Notes: a model not told the origin generated them from the letters alone. Positions 45,058 through 52,404 are shown, counted from the first letter of the stretch. The stretch is DNA of 64,000 bases from Vicinamibacterales bacterium (GCA_036504215.1 DASXVO010000043.1:1-64000), one strand, 5' to 3'. Numbers and translations are program-made.

Positions 45058-45063
45058 TAGAAT
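45058..45063 (+). promoter_or_regulatory. TANNNT -10 six bases before the zinc-ribbon gene
   Basis: TAGAAT is followed by six C residues and the ATG at 45070. No Shine-Dalgarno fits between them. Confidence 0.5.
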
Positions 45064-45069
45064 CCCCCC

Positions 45070-45297
45070 ATGCCTACTCTCGAGTTGAAGATTCCCTGCC
45101 AGCGGTGTGGGGAACAGATGGTATTGAGGGATCCGGCGCCTGGCGCGGCGTGGCGACCCGATCAGTTCTGGGTTTGTCCGAAATGCTCACGCCATTTCTG
45201 GACCACGTACGCGGCGCCGCCGGCCCCGGCCGTCGGAGCCGCGGATGCCGCGTCCGCAACTCCTCCCGCTCCGGCGTCAACACCGGTCACGACGTAA
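45070..45297 (+). CDS. Small zinc-ribbon protein
   Basis: The 75-residue protein has two CxxC-type knuckles, IPCQRCGEQMVL and WVCPKCSRHFW, spaced as in rubredoxin-like zinc ribbons. An unstructured Ala/Pro/Thr tail follows. It probably binds one zinc ion; whether it binds nucleic acid or protein cannot be told. The start follows a TAGAAT box by 6 nt with no RBS, and it lies 43 nt upstream of the acidic microprotein. Confidence 0.75.
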   Translation: MPTLELKIPCQRCGEQMVLRDPAPGAAWRPDQFWVCPKCSRHFWTTYAAPPAPAVGAADAASATPPAPASTPVTT

Positions 45298-45340
45298 CGT
45301 CTTGGACTGCCCCGGCACCGCTCGAAGGAATGGCACGCAT

Positions 45341-45493
45341 ATGAATCTGCAACCGTACCCTCCCGACCTGGGCGACCCCGACGAGGACGACGACGAGGAC
45401 CTGGACGACGAAGAAGACGACGAGGATGAGGAGGACGAAGAGGACGAGGAGGAGGAGGACGGCTGGAAGGTCGGCTCCGCCGCCTGCGCGTAA
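45341..45493 (+). CDS. Highly acidic microprotein
   Basis: A 50-residue protein with MNLQPYPPDLGDPD, then about 25 consecutive Asp/Glu residues and the end DGWKVGSAACA. GAAGGAA precedes the ATG by 11 nt, and the clean Asp/Glu run is encoded by mixed codons (GAC, GAT, GAG, GAA), so it is not just a DNA triplet repeat. I recognise no family. It may be a DNA mimic or a metal-binding or solubility tag-like protein, or the C-terminal part of an unread protein. Confidence 0.5.
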   Translation: MNLQPYPPDLGDPDEDDDEDLDDEEDDEDEEDEEDEEEEDGWKVGSAACA

Positions 45494-45841
45494 CGTTCGG
45501 CCTCCGCTTGACTTCCCACCCGGAACTGCCTACACTTGGCCCGATTTCAAGCTCAGCGTGGCGTCCCCTGCCAGCAGGCGGGGGTTTGCCTGTGGAATTG
45601 GTTGTACTCGTACCTGGTCGCCCCGTCTTTCGGTGTGGCCAACCGGTTGCTCTCAGGTCCATACGTCGAGTGTTCGCGATCGGGACGACGCCGCGCGTCC
45701 TGGTCGTTTCTCCGTTCAGAAGACGCGGCCTGTTATTTTCACTGACCGTCCGTGGCACGCATCCTCTGCTGCTCGTGGATGGGTCAGCTGCTTGTAGGCC
45801 TTGGGATGTTCCCAGGGATTCGTTGATCGGAGGACACGGGT
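45494..45841 (+). other. 348 bp without a supported gene
   Basis: There is one 69-codon open frame with no RBS or family. The last part may be the untranslated leader of the cold-shock gene, since such leaders are often long and structured. A slightly AT-richer GTTATTTTCACTGACC lies near 45732. Confidence 0.4.
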
Positions 45842-46048
45842 ATGCCGACCGGGACCATCGCGCGTCTGCTCATCGACAAGGGGTTTGGATTCATCCGCGA
45901 CGAGGGGGGCATCGAGCACTTCTTCCACCGTAGTGCGGTTCGTGGTGCAGTGTTCGAGCTGCTCCGCGAGGGACAACGCGTCGAGTTCACGCCGGAGGAT
46001 TCCGCCAAGGGACCTCGGGCCGGTGAAGTTCGGCTGATCGAAGGCTAG
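45842..46048 (+). CDS. Cold-shock domain protein
   Basis: The 68-residue protein is a single cold-shock domain. It has GTIARLLIDKGFGFIRDEGG (RNP-1 like GFGFI), HFFHRSAVRGAVF (RNP-2 like FFHRS) and REGQRVEFTPEDSAKGPRAGEVRL. It should be an RNA/single-strand DNA chaperone. CGGAGG precedes the ATG. It is 42% shared in layout with the paralogue at 48193, about 2.3 kb away on the opposite strand; both end with SxKGPRAxxxxL. Confidence 0.93.
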   Translation: MPTGTIARLLIDKGFGFIRDEGGIEHFFHRSAVRGAVFELLREGQRVEFTPEDSAKGPRAGEVRLIEG

Positions 46049-46217
46049 GAGTCGCACCGTCTCTCGCACTCCCGGCTCCCCGTCTGTGGGGGCCGGGTCC
46101 ATTCCGACCCTGCTTGCCGATTCCCGCCCTCTCGGCGGCGGTGGCGTCGACGGCTCGCATTCCACACACATGGAAGCGCGGCTCGCCATCCCCGCTTTCA
46201 GTGTGTACAGTCGGTGC

Positions 46218-46223
46218 TAAGAT
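46218..46223 (+). promoter_or_regulatory. -10 box of tRNA-Sec
   Basis: TAAGAT lies exactly 6 nt before the first base of the tRNA. TTTCAG at 46196-46201 is a weak -35 candidate (16 bp spacing). If real, the tRNA would start at or near its mature 5' end. Confidence 0.4.
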
Positions 46224-46229
46224 GAGCGT

Positions 46230-46325
46230 GGAAGCGAACGGGGCCCGGTGGCCCTCCCGGTCTTCAAAACCGGTCGCTCCCCGCTTTGCGGGGGGGCTGG
46301 GTTCGACTCCCAGGCGCTTCCGCCA
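46230..46325 (+). tRNA. selC: tRNA-Sec (anticodon UCA)
   Basis: The 96-nt gene folds as a selenocysteine tRNA. The acceptor GGAAGCG pairs with CGCTTCC. The long D-arm and the anticodon stem CCGGT/ACCGG enclose CTTCAAA with anticodon TCA at 46264-46266. The extra arm is long (GCTCCCCGCTTTGCGGGGGGGC), and the T-arm contains GGTTCGACTCC. The CCA is encoded. It implies that the organism reads some UGA codons as selenocysteine. selA, selB and selD are not in the window. Confidence 0.95.
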
Positions 46326-46340
46326 CTCGACTCGCGAGCG

Positions 46341-46410
46341 GGAACTGACGATGGCCGGAGCGCTCGCTCGTGGCAAGCCACTCGACTCGGCTTGCCGAAT
46401 CGAGCGATCC
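46341..46410 (+). repeat. REP-like palindromic element, copy 1
   Basis: GGAACTGACGATGGCCGGAG and the following 31 bases match 47268-47318 at 44 of 51 positions. The element forms a long hairpin: GGAGCGCTCG...GGCAAGCC (46357-46379) pairs with GGCTTGCC...CGAGCGATCC (46389-46410) with one bulge. It begins 16 nt after tRNA-Sec and could also act as its terminator. Confidence 0.6.
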
Positions 46411-46486
46411 GGACTTCCCTCCAGCCGCGCCCATGGAGAGTGGTCCTGAGCGAGCACAAGGATACAGGCGAGTCGAAGGGCCAGAC

Positions 46487-46786
46487 ATGGCGCCTGTCAC
46501 CACTCCCTGCTTCGTCTACGTCCTCCTCTGCTCCGACGGCACCTACTACACCGGGTGCACTGCCGACCTGCGCGACCGCGAACGGGTCCATAACGAAGGA
46601 CATGGCGCGGTTTACACAGCGTCGCGTCGGCCAGTTCGCCTGGTCTACTCGGAACGCCACGAATCATGGCCCACCGCTCGAGAGCGTGAAGCCCAACTCA
46701 AAAGATGGTCGCGGGCCAAGAAGCAGGCACTGGTCGATGGAGACAGTCGGACACTCCACGTGCTCGCCAGACGACAACGGCGTTGA
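46487..46786 (+). CDS. GIY-YIG (UPF0213-type) small nuclease
   Basis: The 99-residue protein is a single GIY-YIG domain. It starts CFVYVLLCSDGTYYTGCTADLRDRERVHNEGHGAVYT (the Y-V-L...Y-Y-T-G form) and ends with conserved RLVYSERHESWPTAREREAQLKRWSRAKKQALV. Members with this short layout are putative endonucleases of unclear role, UPF0213 or COG2827. GAAGG precedes the ATG at 46487. It is oriented as tRNA-Sec but separated by the REP-like hairpin. Confidence 0.9.
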   Translation: MAPVTTPCFVYVLLCSDGTYYTGCTADLRDRERVHNEGHGAVYTASRRPVRLVYSERHESWPTAREREAQLKRWSRAKKQALVDGDSRTLHVLARRQRR

Positions 46787-47443
46787 TCCGATCTCTCCCT
46801 TCATCATCGCGCAAGATCAGAGACAGTTCGCGTCTCCATGTGCTTGCCAAGCGCCGACGCCGTTGATGTGACCTTTGCTTCATCAGACCACATCCGCAGA
46901 ATCCTGCAAGGGCGAGCTGTCCCCGGGACCACCTACTGCGAGTATCCGTGGAGGTCCAGGCTAGTAGCCGGCGACCGCCGAGAGGACTTGGTCGACCGAC
47001 ACGTCGAGCACCATCTCAAGTCCTCGTTTCGGTGGCGCGTGGCCCTTCAGTGAGCAACAATCGCACGTGACATTCCAAGCAACGTGATGCCTCGACGAAG
47101 GAGATCCGCTCCGAGTAGGAGAGGTCGCGACACGACTGCAGGTCTCACCTTGGCTGTCTCCGCCGTTTCCGGCTTCGTGCCACTTGAGGATTTGCGCCGA
47201 CCTCGGTCCGGTGGTGGAGGCATTTCGGACCCGGCTGCTGACGGGGCGAGCATCCGTATGTCTGGTTGGAACTGACGCTGGCCGGAGAGGTCGCTCATGG
47301 CAGGCCTTTCGACTCGGCCCGTGCGAGGGTCGGCGAACAATCGGGCCGAGGCGAATGGCCCTGAGCGACCTCGGTGCGCGAGTTCACGCGTCCTCGCGAG
47401 CCGAGGGGGGGGCGAAGGACGTCTGAGCGTTGGGCTCTGGGCC
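46787..47443 (+). other. 657 bp without a supported gene; carries the second REP-like copy
   Basis: Only short open frames without a family or RBS are present. A second REP-like element occupies 47268-47373. A run of heptamer-like units (GGGCTCT, GGGCCCT, AACCTCT) lies near 47429-47450, close to the 3' end of the HAD gene. Confidence 0.45.
47268..47373 (+). repeat. REP-like palindromic element, copy 2
   Basis: The first 51 bases match 46341-46391 at 44 positions. GAGGTCGCTCATGGC (from 47286) pairs with GGCCCTGAGCGACCTC (47358-47373) across a larger loop than in copy 1. Confidence 0.55.
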
Positions 47444-48178
47444 CTAACCTCTGGCCGAGGCGCTCTCACGCGCCCAGCGGTCGAAGCACGCCAGCACCGA
47501 CCCGGTGTCCGACAAATCCTGCAGCGCGGCGTCCGGCCCGGCGGCCTCGAGCGTCGCGACGTCATAGCCACCCGTCGCGACCGCCAGCGTCCGCGTTCCG
47601 TTCACCCGACCGCAGGCCACGTCGAGCGGCGTGTCCCCAACGACGACGACGGCTGACGGTGGGAGGTCGGGCATGCCGCGCTCCCGCGCCCGCGCAAGAG
47701 CTACCGCGACGAGGCCGTTCCGATCGGGCGCGTCGTCGCCAAAGGCTCCCGTGCCGAACCAGCCCCACAATCGAGAATGGTCGAGCTTGAGCTTCGCCGT
47801 AGCCGGGTAGTTGCCGGTCAGGAGGGCCGTCGTCGTGCGCGGGCGTCGGGCCAGGGCGCCGAGCAACTCGACCACACCGGGCAGGACGCACGATGACACC
47901 GGCAATCGGGCAAGCTCTTCGGAGAGACGCTGGATGTAGGTCGACCTGAAGCGGTCGATGAGCTCGCGACTCTGCTCAATTCCACTCTTCGCCAGCGCGT
48001 CGGCCAGGATGACCGCGTCGGTCCGGCCGCGGAGCGGTATCCCGTCGAAGCCGTTCTCGACGTGGCAGACGTCGGTGAACGCGCGGGAAAACGCCCGTCC
48101 CCCCGCGCCGCCGGTGAAAATCAGCGTGCCGTCGATGTCGAACAGCACGAGCTGGTGCTGCCTGCTGTCGTCCGCCAT
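47444..48178 (-). CDS. HAD-superfamily hydrolase (phosphoglycolate-phosphatase-like)
   Basis: The 244-residue protein has motif I LVLFDIDGTLIFTGGAGGRAF. A helical cap is followed by motif II TTALLTGNYPATAKLKLD, a cap-region lysine, and motif IV VVVVGDTPLDVACGRVNGTRTLAVATGGYD. This layout fits phosphoglycolate phosphatase or pyrophosphatase relatives. The exact substrate is not clear, and LTGN instead of LTNS/VTNK is a common variant. Starts at 48178 (MADDSRQ); upstream is the stop of the cold-shock gene, 14 nt away on the same strand. Confidence 0.88.
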   Translation of the reverse strand: MADDSRQHQLVLFDIDGTLIFTGGAGGRAFSRAFTDVCHVENGFDGIPLRGRTDAVILADALAKSGIEQSRELIDRFRSTYIQRLSEELARLPVSSCVLPGVVELLGALARRPRTTTALLTGNYPATAKLKLDHSRLWGWFGTGAFGDDAPDRNGLVAVALARARERGMPDLPPSAVVVVGDTPLDVACGRVNGTRTLAVATGGYDVATLEAAGPDAALQDLSDTGSVLACFDRWARESASARG

Positions 48179-48192
48179 GCAGAGACAGAGTA

Positions 48193-48396
48193 CTACGACT
48201 CCAGGCTGATGTTGTTCGCGCGTGGCCCCTTGCTCGAGGGCTCCTCGTCGAAACTCACCTTCTGGCCCTCGTTCAGTTGGTCGAATACACCCTGCGCCAC
48301 GGCGCTGCGATGGAAGAACCACTCCTGGCCGCCATCGTCGCGAATGAACCCAAACCCACGGTCACGGACGAGTCGCTTGATCGTTCCGTTCGGCAT
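48193..48396 (-). CDS. Cold-shock domain protein, second copy
   Basis: The 67-residue protein has MPNGTIKRLVRDRGFGFIRDDGG, EWFFHRSAV and NEGQKVSFDEEPSSKGPRANNISL. These are the nucleic-acid-binding RNP-1 and RNP-2 patches of a single cold-shock domain. It resembles the product at 45842 strongly in order and length, so the two probably arose by duplication. GGAGGAAATCGGG precedes the ATG at 48396. The 200 bp upstream has no gene and may be a structured leader. Confidence 0.92.
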   Translation of the reverse strand: MPNGTIKRLVRDRGFGFIRDDGGQEWFFHRSAVAQGVFDQLNEGQKVSFDEEPSSKGPRANNISLES

Positions 48397-48600
48397 CCCG
48401 ATTTCCTCCGGTCGGCGCCCTCGCATCGAGGCTCGATGTGATGTATCAAGTTCCGTTCCAGGAGCCCGCTCAGCCCTGGGTGCGTCGGTGCTCGCGCGAA
48501 TTCGTCTGGTGGCCATCACCTGCGGTGCCGACCGCTCGTCAACTGTGTATTGTTCTCTACGTACACTGCAGCGAAGCTGTGCAGCCGGCAGGAAGCACCC

Positions 48601-49302
48601 TCAACGGCGCCAGAACCGCCAGCCGCCAGCGGCACGAAGGTCGCCCGTCGCGGCGCGCCACGCGAGCGCGCGCGTGGCGACCAGGGAAGGAAGGTTGGCG
48701 TCGGTCGTGACCACCAGGACGGCCAGGCGGCGGTCCGTCGCCACGTGACGAAGCCCCGCCGCAAACTTCACGAGCTCCGCGTGTTCCAGGCCGGCGCTCG
48801 GATGTTCGACGATGAGGATGTGCGGGCCGAGGGCGAGGGCGCGTCCGAGCCGGACTGCAAGGCGCTGGCCGGACGTCGAGTGAGAGAGCGGCAGATCGAG
48901 GGACGAAGGATCGAGACCGACCTCGGCAGCGAGAGCCTCCACCGCGCGCCGAGTGTCCGGGCCGAGGGGGTCGAGATCGAGTGTGAGCGGCACGGCGAGA
49001 TTCTGGGCGACGGAGAGTGCGTCGAGCAGCACGACCCGTTGGTTGACGATCCCGAAGCGCTCGAGGAATGCGAGCCACTCGTCGTGGCCCGACAACTCGC
49101 TGGTGGCGCGGCCATCGATTCGTACCTCGCCCTCGTCGGGCAGGATCGTCCCGGTCAGCAGATCCGTCAGGACGGCGGCTGCCACGTGATCGGGACCGGC
49201 GATCGTCACGATCTCGCCCCGATCGATCGCCAGCGCACGCACGCGAAGCGGACGGAGGCCGCCGTAGGCTTTGACGACGCCGGTGATGGAGATGGCGGAC
49301 AT
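48601..49302 (-). CDS. ABC-transporter ATPase-like protein lacking Walker A
   Basis: The 233-residue protein follows the fold of an ABC ATPase. It has ISITGVVKAYGGLRPLRVRALAIDRGEIVTIAG, a Q-loop-like FGIVNQRVVLLDALSVAQNLAVPLT and a signature-like LSHSTSGQRLAVRLGRALALGPHILIVEHPSAGLEHAELV. The P-loop is GPDHVAAAVLTD instead of GxxGxGK[ST]. The Walker B aspartate is a valine (LIVEHP), and the signature LSGGQ is LSHSTSG. It is therefore unlikely to hydrolyse ATP and may be a regulatory or structural subunit or a decaying gene. The ATG at 49302 is probable; 49368 would add a repeat-encoded N-terminus. Confidence 0.7.
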   Translation of the reverse strand: MSAISITGVVKAYGGLRPLRVRALAIDRGEIVTIAGPDHVAAAVLTDLLTGTILPDEGEVRIDGRATSELSGHDEWLAFLERFGIVNQRVVLLDALSVAQNLAVPLTLDLDPLGPDTRRAVEALAAEVGLDPSSLDLPLSHSTSGQRLAVRLGRALALGPHILIVEHPSAGLEHAELVKFAAGLRHVATDRRLAVLVVTTDANLPSLVATRALAWRAATGDLRAAGGWRFWRR

Positions 49303-49307
49303 TTCTT

Positions 49308-49356
49308 CGGCTCTCGGCTCGCGGCCTTCGGCTCTCAGCTCTGGGCTCTGGGCGAC
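49308..49356. repeat. Heptanucleotide tract (CGGCTCT)7 upstream of the ATPase-like gene
   Basis: Seven consecutive 7-bp units, CGGCTCT CGGCTCG then CGGCCTT CGGCTCT CAGCTCT GGGCTCT GGGCGAC, lie between two possible starts. Similar heptamers occur at about 47429-47450. Confidence 0.75.
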
Positions 49357-49525
49357 AGTCTCGATCATATAGAATCTGCACCGGGCGGTTCAGCCCCTCG
49401 ATGCACAGACCCGGCAACGCGTCCGTGCCCGCAGGACCTTGCGCGGAGCGAGCACGATGGCCGCGGCGCGGATAGCACGATGCGGCCGAACTGCGGGTCG
49501 AAGCGCTCAGCAGGAGAACATCGTC

Positions 49526-50587
49526 ATGGCAACGTCAGCAGATCTCCGGGTGGCCGTGATCGGCTACAGCCTCGCGGGAGAGGTCTTCCATGCGCCACTG
49601 GTCGCGACGACGCCAGGGATGCGACTGGTCGGGGTCGTCACCGGGAACGCGGAGCGCGCGCAGCGGGTGCGTGATCGCTACGGTGACGTCCACGTGTTCC
49701 CGACAGCCGCTCGCCTCTGGGAACGTGCGCGCGATCTCGACCTGGTGGTCGTTGCCTCGCCGAACTCGACGCACGTGCCGCTCGCGCTGGACGCGCTCGC
49801 CGCGGGGCTGTCGGTCGTGGTGGACAAGCCGTTCGCCGCGTCGGCAGCCGATGCCCGCCGGGTGGTGGACGAAGCGGGCCGTCGCGGCCTGCTGCTCACC
49901 GTTTTCCAGAACCGGCGATGGGATGGCGATTTCCTGACCGTGCGGCGGCTCGTCGAGGATGGCCGTCTCGGCACCATCACGCGGTTCGAATCGCGTTTCG
50001 AGCGGTGGCGGCCGACGCCGAGGATCGGCTGGCGCGAGAGCAGCGAACCCGCCGATGCCGGCGGCGTGCTCTTCGATCTCGGGCCGCACCTGATCGACCA
50101 GGCCCTGCAGTTGTTCGGACCTGCCACGGCGGTCTACGCCGAGCTGGATCGGCGCCGGCCGCACGTCGTCGTGGACGATGACGTGTTTGTCGCCCTGGTG
50201 CACGAGTGCGGCGTCCGGTCGCACCTGTGGATGAGCGCCGTCGCGCCGCAGGCCGGTCCGCGTTTTCGCCTGCTCGGATCGCAGGCTGGCTACACGAAGT
50301 TCGGCCTCGATCCGCAGGAGGCCATGTTGAAGGACGGCGCGCGGCCCGGTGACCCGGGGTACGGTGAAGATCCGGAGAACGTCTGGGGAGTTGTGGTGGA
50401 CGGCGAGGGCCGGACGGCCCGCGTGCGGACGATCCCTGGCTCGTATCGAACGTTCTACGAGGGCGTGGCTGCCGCGCTCCGCACCGGCACGGCGCCGCCG
50501 GTGGACCCACTCGATGCCGTGGCCGGCCTGGAGATCATCGAGTCGTGCCGGCGGATGACCGCCCGCACGGAGCACCTGTCGTCGTGA
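49526..50587 (+). CDS. Gfo/Idh/MocA-family NAD(P)-dependent oxidoreductase
   Basis: The 353-residue protein has an N-terminal Rossmann domain (LRVAVIGYSLAGEVFHAPLV) and the active-site DKPFA, here VVVDKPFAASAADARR. The C-terminal substrate domain has GGVLFDLGPHLIDQALQLFG (the catalytic-His motif G-x-x-x-D-x-G-x-H) and YRTFYEGVAAALR. Relatives oxidise sugars or sugar-like alcohols. GGAG lies before the ATG at 49526. The following PHP-domain gene is convergent and only 3 nt away. Confidence 0.9.
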   Translation: MATSADLRVAVIGYSLAGEVFHAPLVATTPGMRLVGVVTGNAERAQRVRDRYGDVHVFPTAARLWERARDLDLVVVASPNSTHVPLALDALAAGLSVVVDKPFAASAADARRVVDEAGRRGLLLTVFQNRRWDGDFLTVRRLVEDGRLGTITRFESRFERWRPTPRIGWRESSEPADAGGVLFDLGPHLIDQALQLFGPATAVYAELDRRRPHVVVDDDVFVALVHECGVRSHLWMSAVAPQAGPRFRLLGSQAGYTKFGLDPQEAMLKDGARPGDPGYGEDPENVWGVVVDGEGRTARVRTIPGSYRTFYEGVAAALRTGTAPPVDPLDAVAGLEIIESCRRMTARTEHLSS

Positions 50588-50590
50588 TCG

Positions 50591-51430
50591 TCATCGGAGA
50601 CTCGCTGCCAGCTCGGCACGCTGCCTCAGTTCGTCGAACGCCTCGACTGGCAGCGTGACGGACCCCGGGCGTTCGGGCCCGTGCGACGGGTCGCCGTGAT
50701 AGTCCGAGCCGCCGGACATGGCCAGCCCCAGCGTTCGCGCCACGTCGCGATAGTGCGCGGTCATCTCCGGCGTGTGCTCGCTGTAGTACACCTCGAGGGC
50801 GTCGAGGCCGGCCGCGGCCAGCTCGTCGATCCACTCGTCGTGACCCACCAGTCCTGGATGCGCGAGCGACGCCAGCCCCTTCACGTCGTGGATCAGTGAG
50901 ATGACCTCGAGAGGCGACGGCGCGCGGCGCGGCACCCACGCGGCGCCGCCCTCGGTCAGATACAGGTCGAACGCCTCCCGCATGCTGCGGACGTGGCCCG
51001 CGCGAACGAGCGCCCGGGCGAGCAGTGGACGGCCGATCCAGCGGGCGTCGCTTTCCGCGTGGCTGCGCAGCACCTCGTCGGCGTCGAGGACCAGGCCAAG
51101 GTCCGCGAGACGCGCAATCATCTCGCCCACGCGCCGGTGTCGGTCCTCGAGCTGCGTCTCGAGAAAGCCGGTGAGACGCGGCGATCGGTGATCGAAGAAG
51201 TAGCCGAGGACGTGGAGATCCGAACCGTGATGGAGGGAGGTGATCTCGATGCCCGGCACGCACATCAGGCCTTCGGCCGCGCACGCCGCTTTCATCCGGT
51301 CCAGTGCAGCCACGGTGTCGTGGTCTGTCACGGCCACAACCGTGAGCCGCGCGCGCCTGGCCGCAACGGCGAGATCCTCCGGGGTGGCACGGCCGTCGGA
51401 CGCCGTCGTGTGCAGGTGGAGGTCGATCAC
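50591..51430 (-). CDS. PHP-domain phosphoesterase (RNase AM-like)
   Basis: The 279-residue protein begins MIDLHLHTTASDG, the first PHP metal motif. It then has VTDHDTVAALDRM, PGIEITSLHHGSDLHVLGYFFD, SLAHPGLVGH and GGSDYHGDPS. This pattern matches 3',5'-nucleoside bisphosphate phosphatases and 5'-3' exoribonuclease AM (YciV/TrpH). It overlaps the preceding Fur-fusion gene by 4 bp (start GTG at 51430), so translation is coupled. Confidence 0.9.
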   Translation of the reverse strand: MIDLHLHTTASDGRATPEDLAVAARRARLTVVAVTDHDTVAALDRMKAACAAEGLMCVPGIEITSLHHGSDLHVLGYFFDHRSPRLTGFLETQLEDRHRRVGEMIARLADLGLVLDADEVLRSHAESDARWIGRPLLARALVRAGHVRSMREAFDLYLTEGGAAWVPRRAPSPLEVISLIHDVKGLASLAHPGLVGHDEWIDELAAAGLDALEVYYSEHTPEMTAHYRDVARTLGLAMSGGSDYHGDPSHGPERPGSVTLPVEAFDELRQRAELAASLR

Positions 51431-52404
51431 GCGCGGGCGCGAACCGTCTTCGCGGGTCGTCGGCGGCGTTTTGCCTGGCCCTGCCGGCGTTCCAGGGCGC
51501 GATACTCGCGGATGAGGAGTTCGAGATGATCGCGCTCCTCGTCGGCGAACTCGAGGAAGATCTGCTTGCCCTCCGAGTCCTCGAATCGCTCGCCGTAGCG
51601 CTTGAAGAACCGATGCGACGTGCGCTCGCAGCGGATGCCAATCATCAGGGCCTGGAGATCATCGACGCCGCGAGCAATCTGCTCGGCGCCCGCCGCAAAC
51701 AGACCGTTGGCCGCACCCTTGAAGAACAGGAACGTCGGCCTCGACTCGAGCCGGGGATCCTGCGCCAGCAATCGCTGGTAGCGATGCTCGAGCTTGCCCA
51801 GGTGTTCGCGCTCCTCCTCGGCCAGCCGGCGGAGCACGGTGCGTCCCCGCGCGTCGCGCGTCGCCCGGGCGGCGCGCGTGTAGAACTCGAAGCCGCTGCG
51901 CTCGGTGGCGATGGCAATCCGCAGAGCGTCGCGGGCGAACAGCAGTTCGGTGGTAATCGCGTCGGCCGGCGCGGTGCGCCCGGTCCGGCACTCCTCGCAC
52001 GTCCCGTAGATCTGCAGCACGCTCTGCCTGGCCGCGAAGTTGCGCGCCGAGGCAATTTCCTCGATCAGCGCCTCGATGTCGGAGCTGAGGAATTCCGACG
52101 ACCGGTTGCAGGTCTTGCAGATGAGGTGGAAGTGACGCGGGTGCCTGTAGGAGTGCTCGAAGCGGAACCGGCCCTCGCCGAAGTCGACCTTGCGCGCGAT
52201 GCCCGCCTCGACCATCCACTGGAGCGCACGGTAGACGGTCGCCCGACTGATTCGCTGATCCTCGCGGTGAATCAGATCGTACAGATCGTCCGCGCTGAGG
52301 TGACCCTCGTGGCGGAGGAACACGTTGAGGATGAACTCGCGCTTGCTCGAGCGTTTGCTGCCCGCCGGGCGCAGACCATCGACATCAGCGAGAGTATGAG
52401 TCAT
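51427..52404 (-). CDS. Fur-family regulator fused to a rubrerythrin/ferritin-like domain
   Basis: The 325-residue protein has a Fur/PerR-type winged helix (SKREFILNVFLRHEGHLSADDLYDLI, RATVYRALQWMVEAGIARKVDFGEGRFRFEH). Its zinc-binding cysteines are CKTC and CEEC. About residues 150-310 form a ferritin-like diiron four-helix bundle with ERSGFEFYTRAA, EEEREHLGKLEHRY, ERTSHRFFKRYGERF and FADEERDHLELL, the E-x-x-H pairs being EREH and ERDH. Fur/PerR proteins repress iron or peroxide genes, and rubrerythrins reduce peroxide. Fusing sensor and scavenger suggests direct coupling of peroxide or iron status to DNA binding. The ATG at 52404 has GAGGA upstream. It sits downstream of erpA on the same strand. 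Confidence 0.92.
   Translation of the reverse strand: MTHTLADVDGLRPAGSKRSSKREFILNVFLRHEGHLSADDLYDLIHREDQRISRATVYRALQWMVEAGIARKVDFGEGRFRFEHSYRHPRHFHLICKTCNRSSEFLSSDIEALIEEIASARNFAARQSVLQIYGTCEECRTGRTAPADAITTELLFARDALRIAIATERSGFEFYTRAARATRDARGRTVLRRLAEEEREHLGKLEHRYQRLLAQDPRLESRPTFLFFKGAANGLFAAGAEQIARGVDDLQALMIGIRCERTSHRFFKRYGERFEDSEGKQIFLEFADEERDHLELLIREYRALERRQGQAKRRRRPAKTVRARA

Noticed and set aside
48514-48542. TTGACG on the minus strand at 48537-48542 as a promoter of the second cold-shock gene
   Set aside because: No acceptable -10 at 16-18 bp (GTGATG only).
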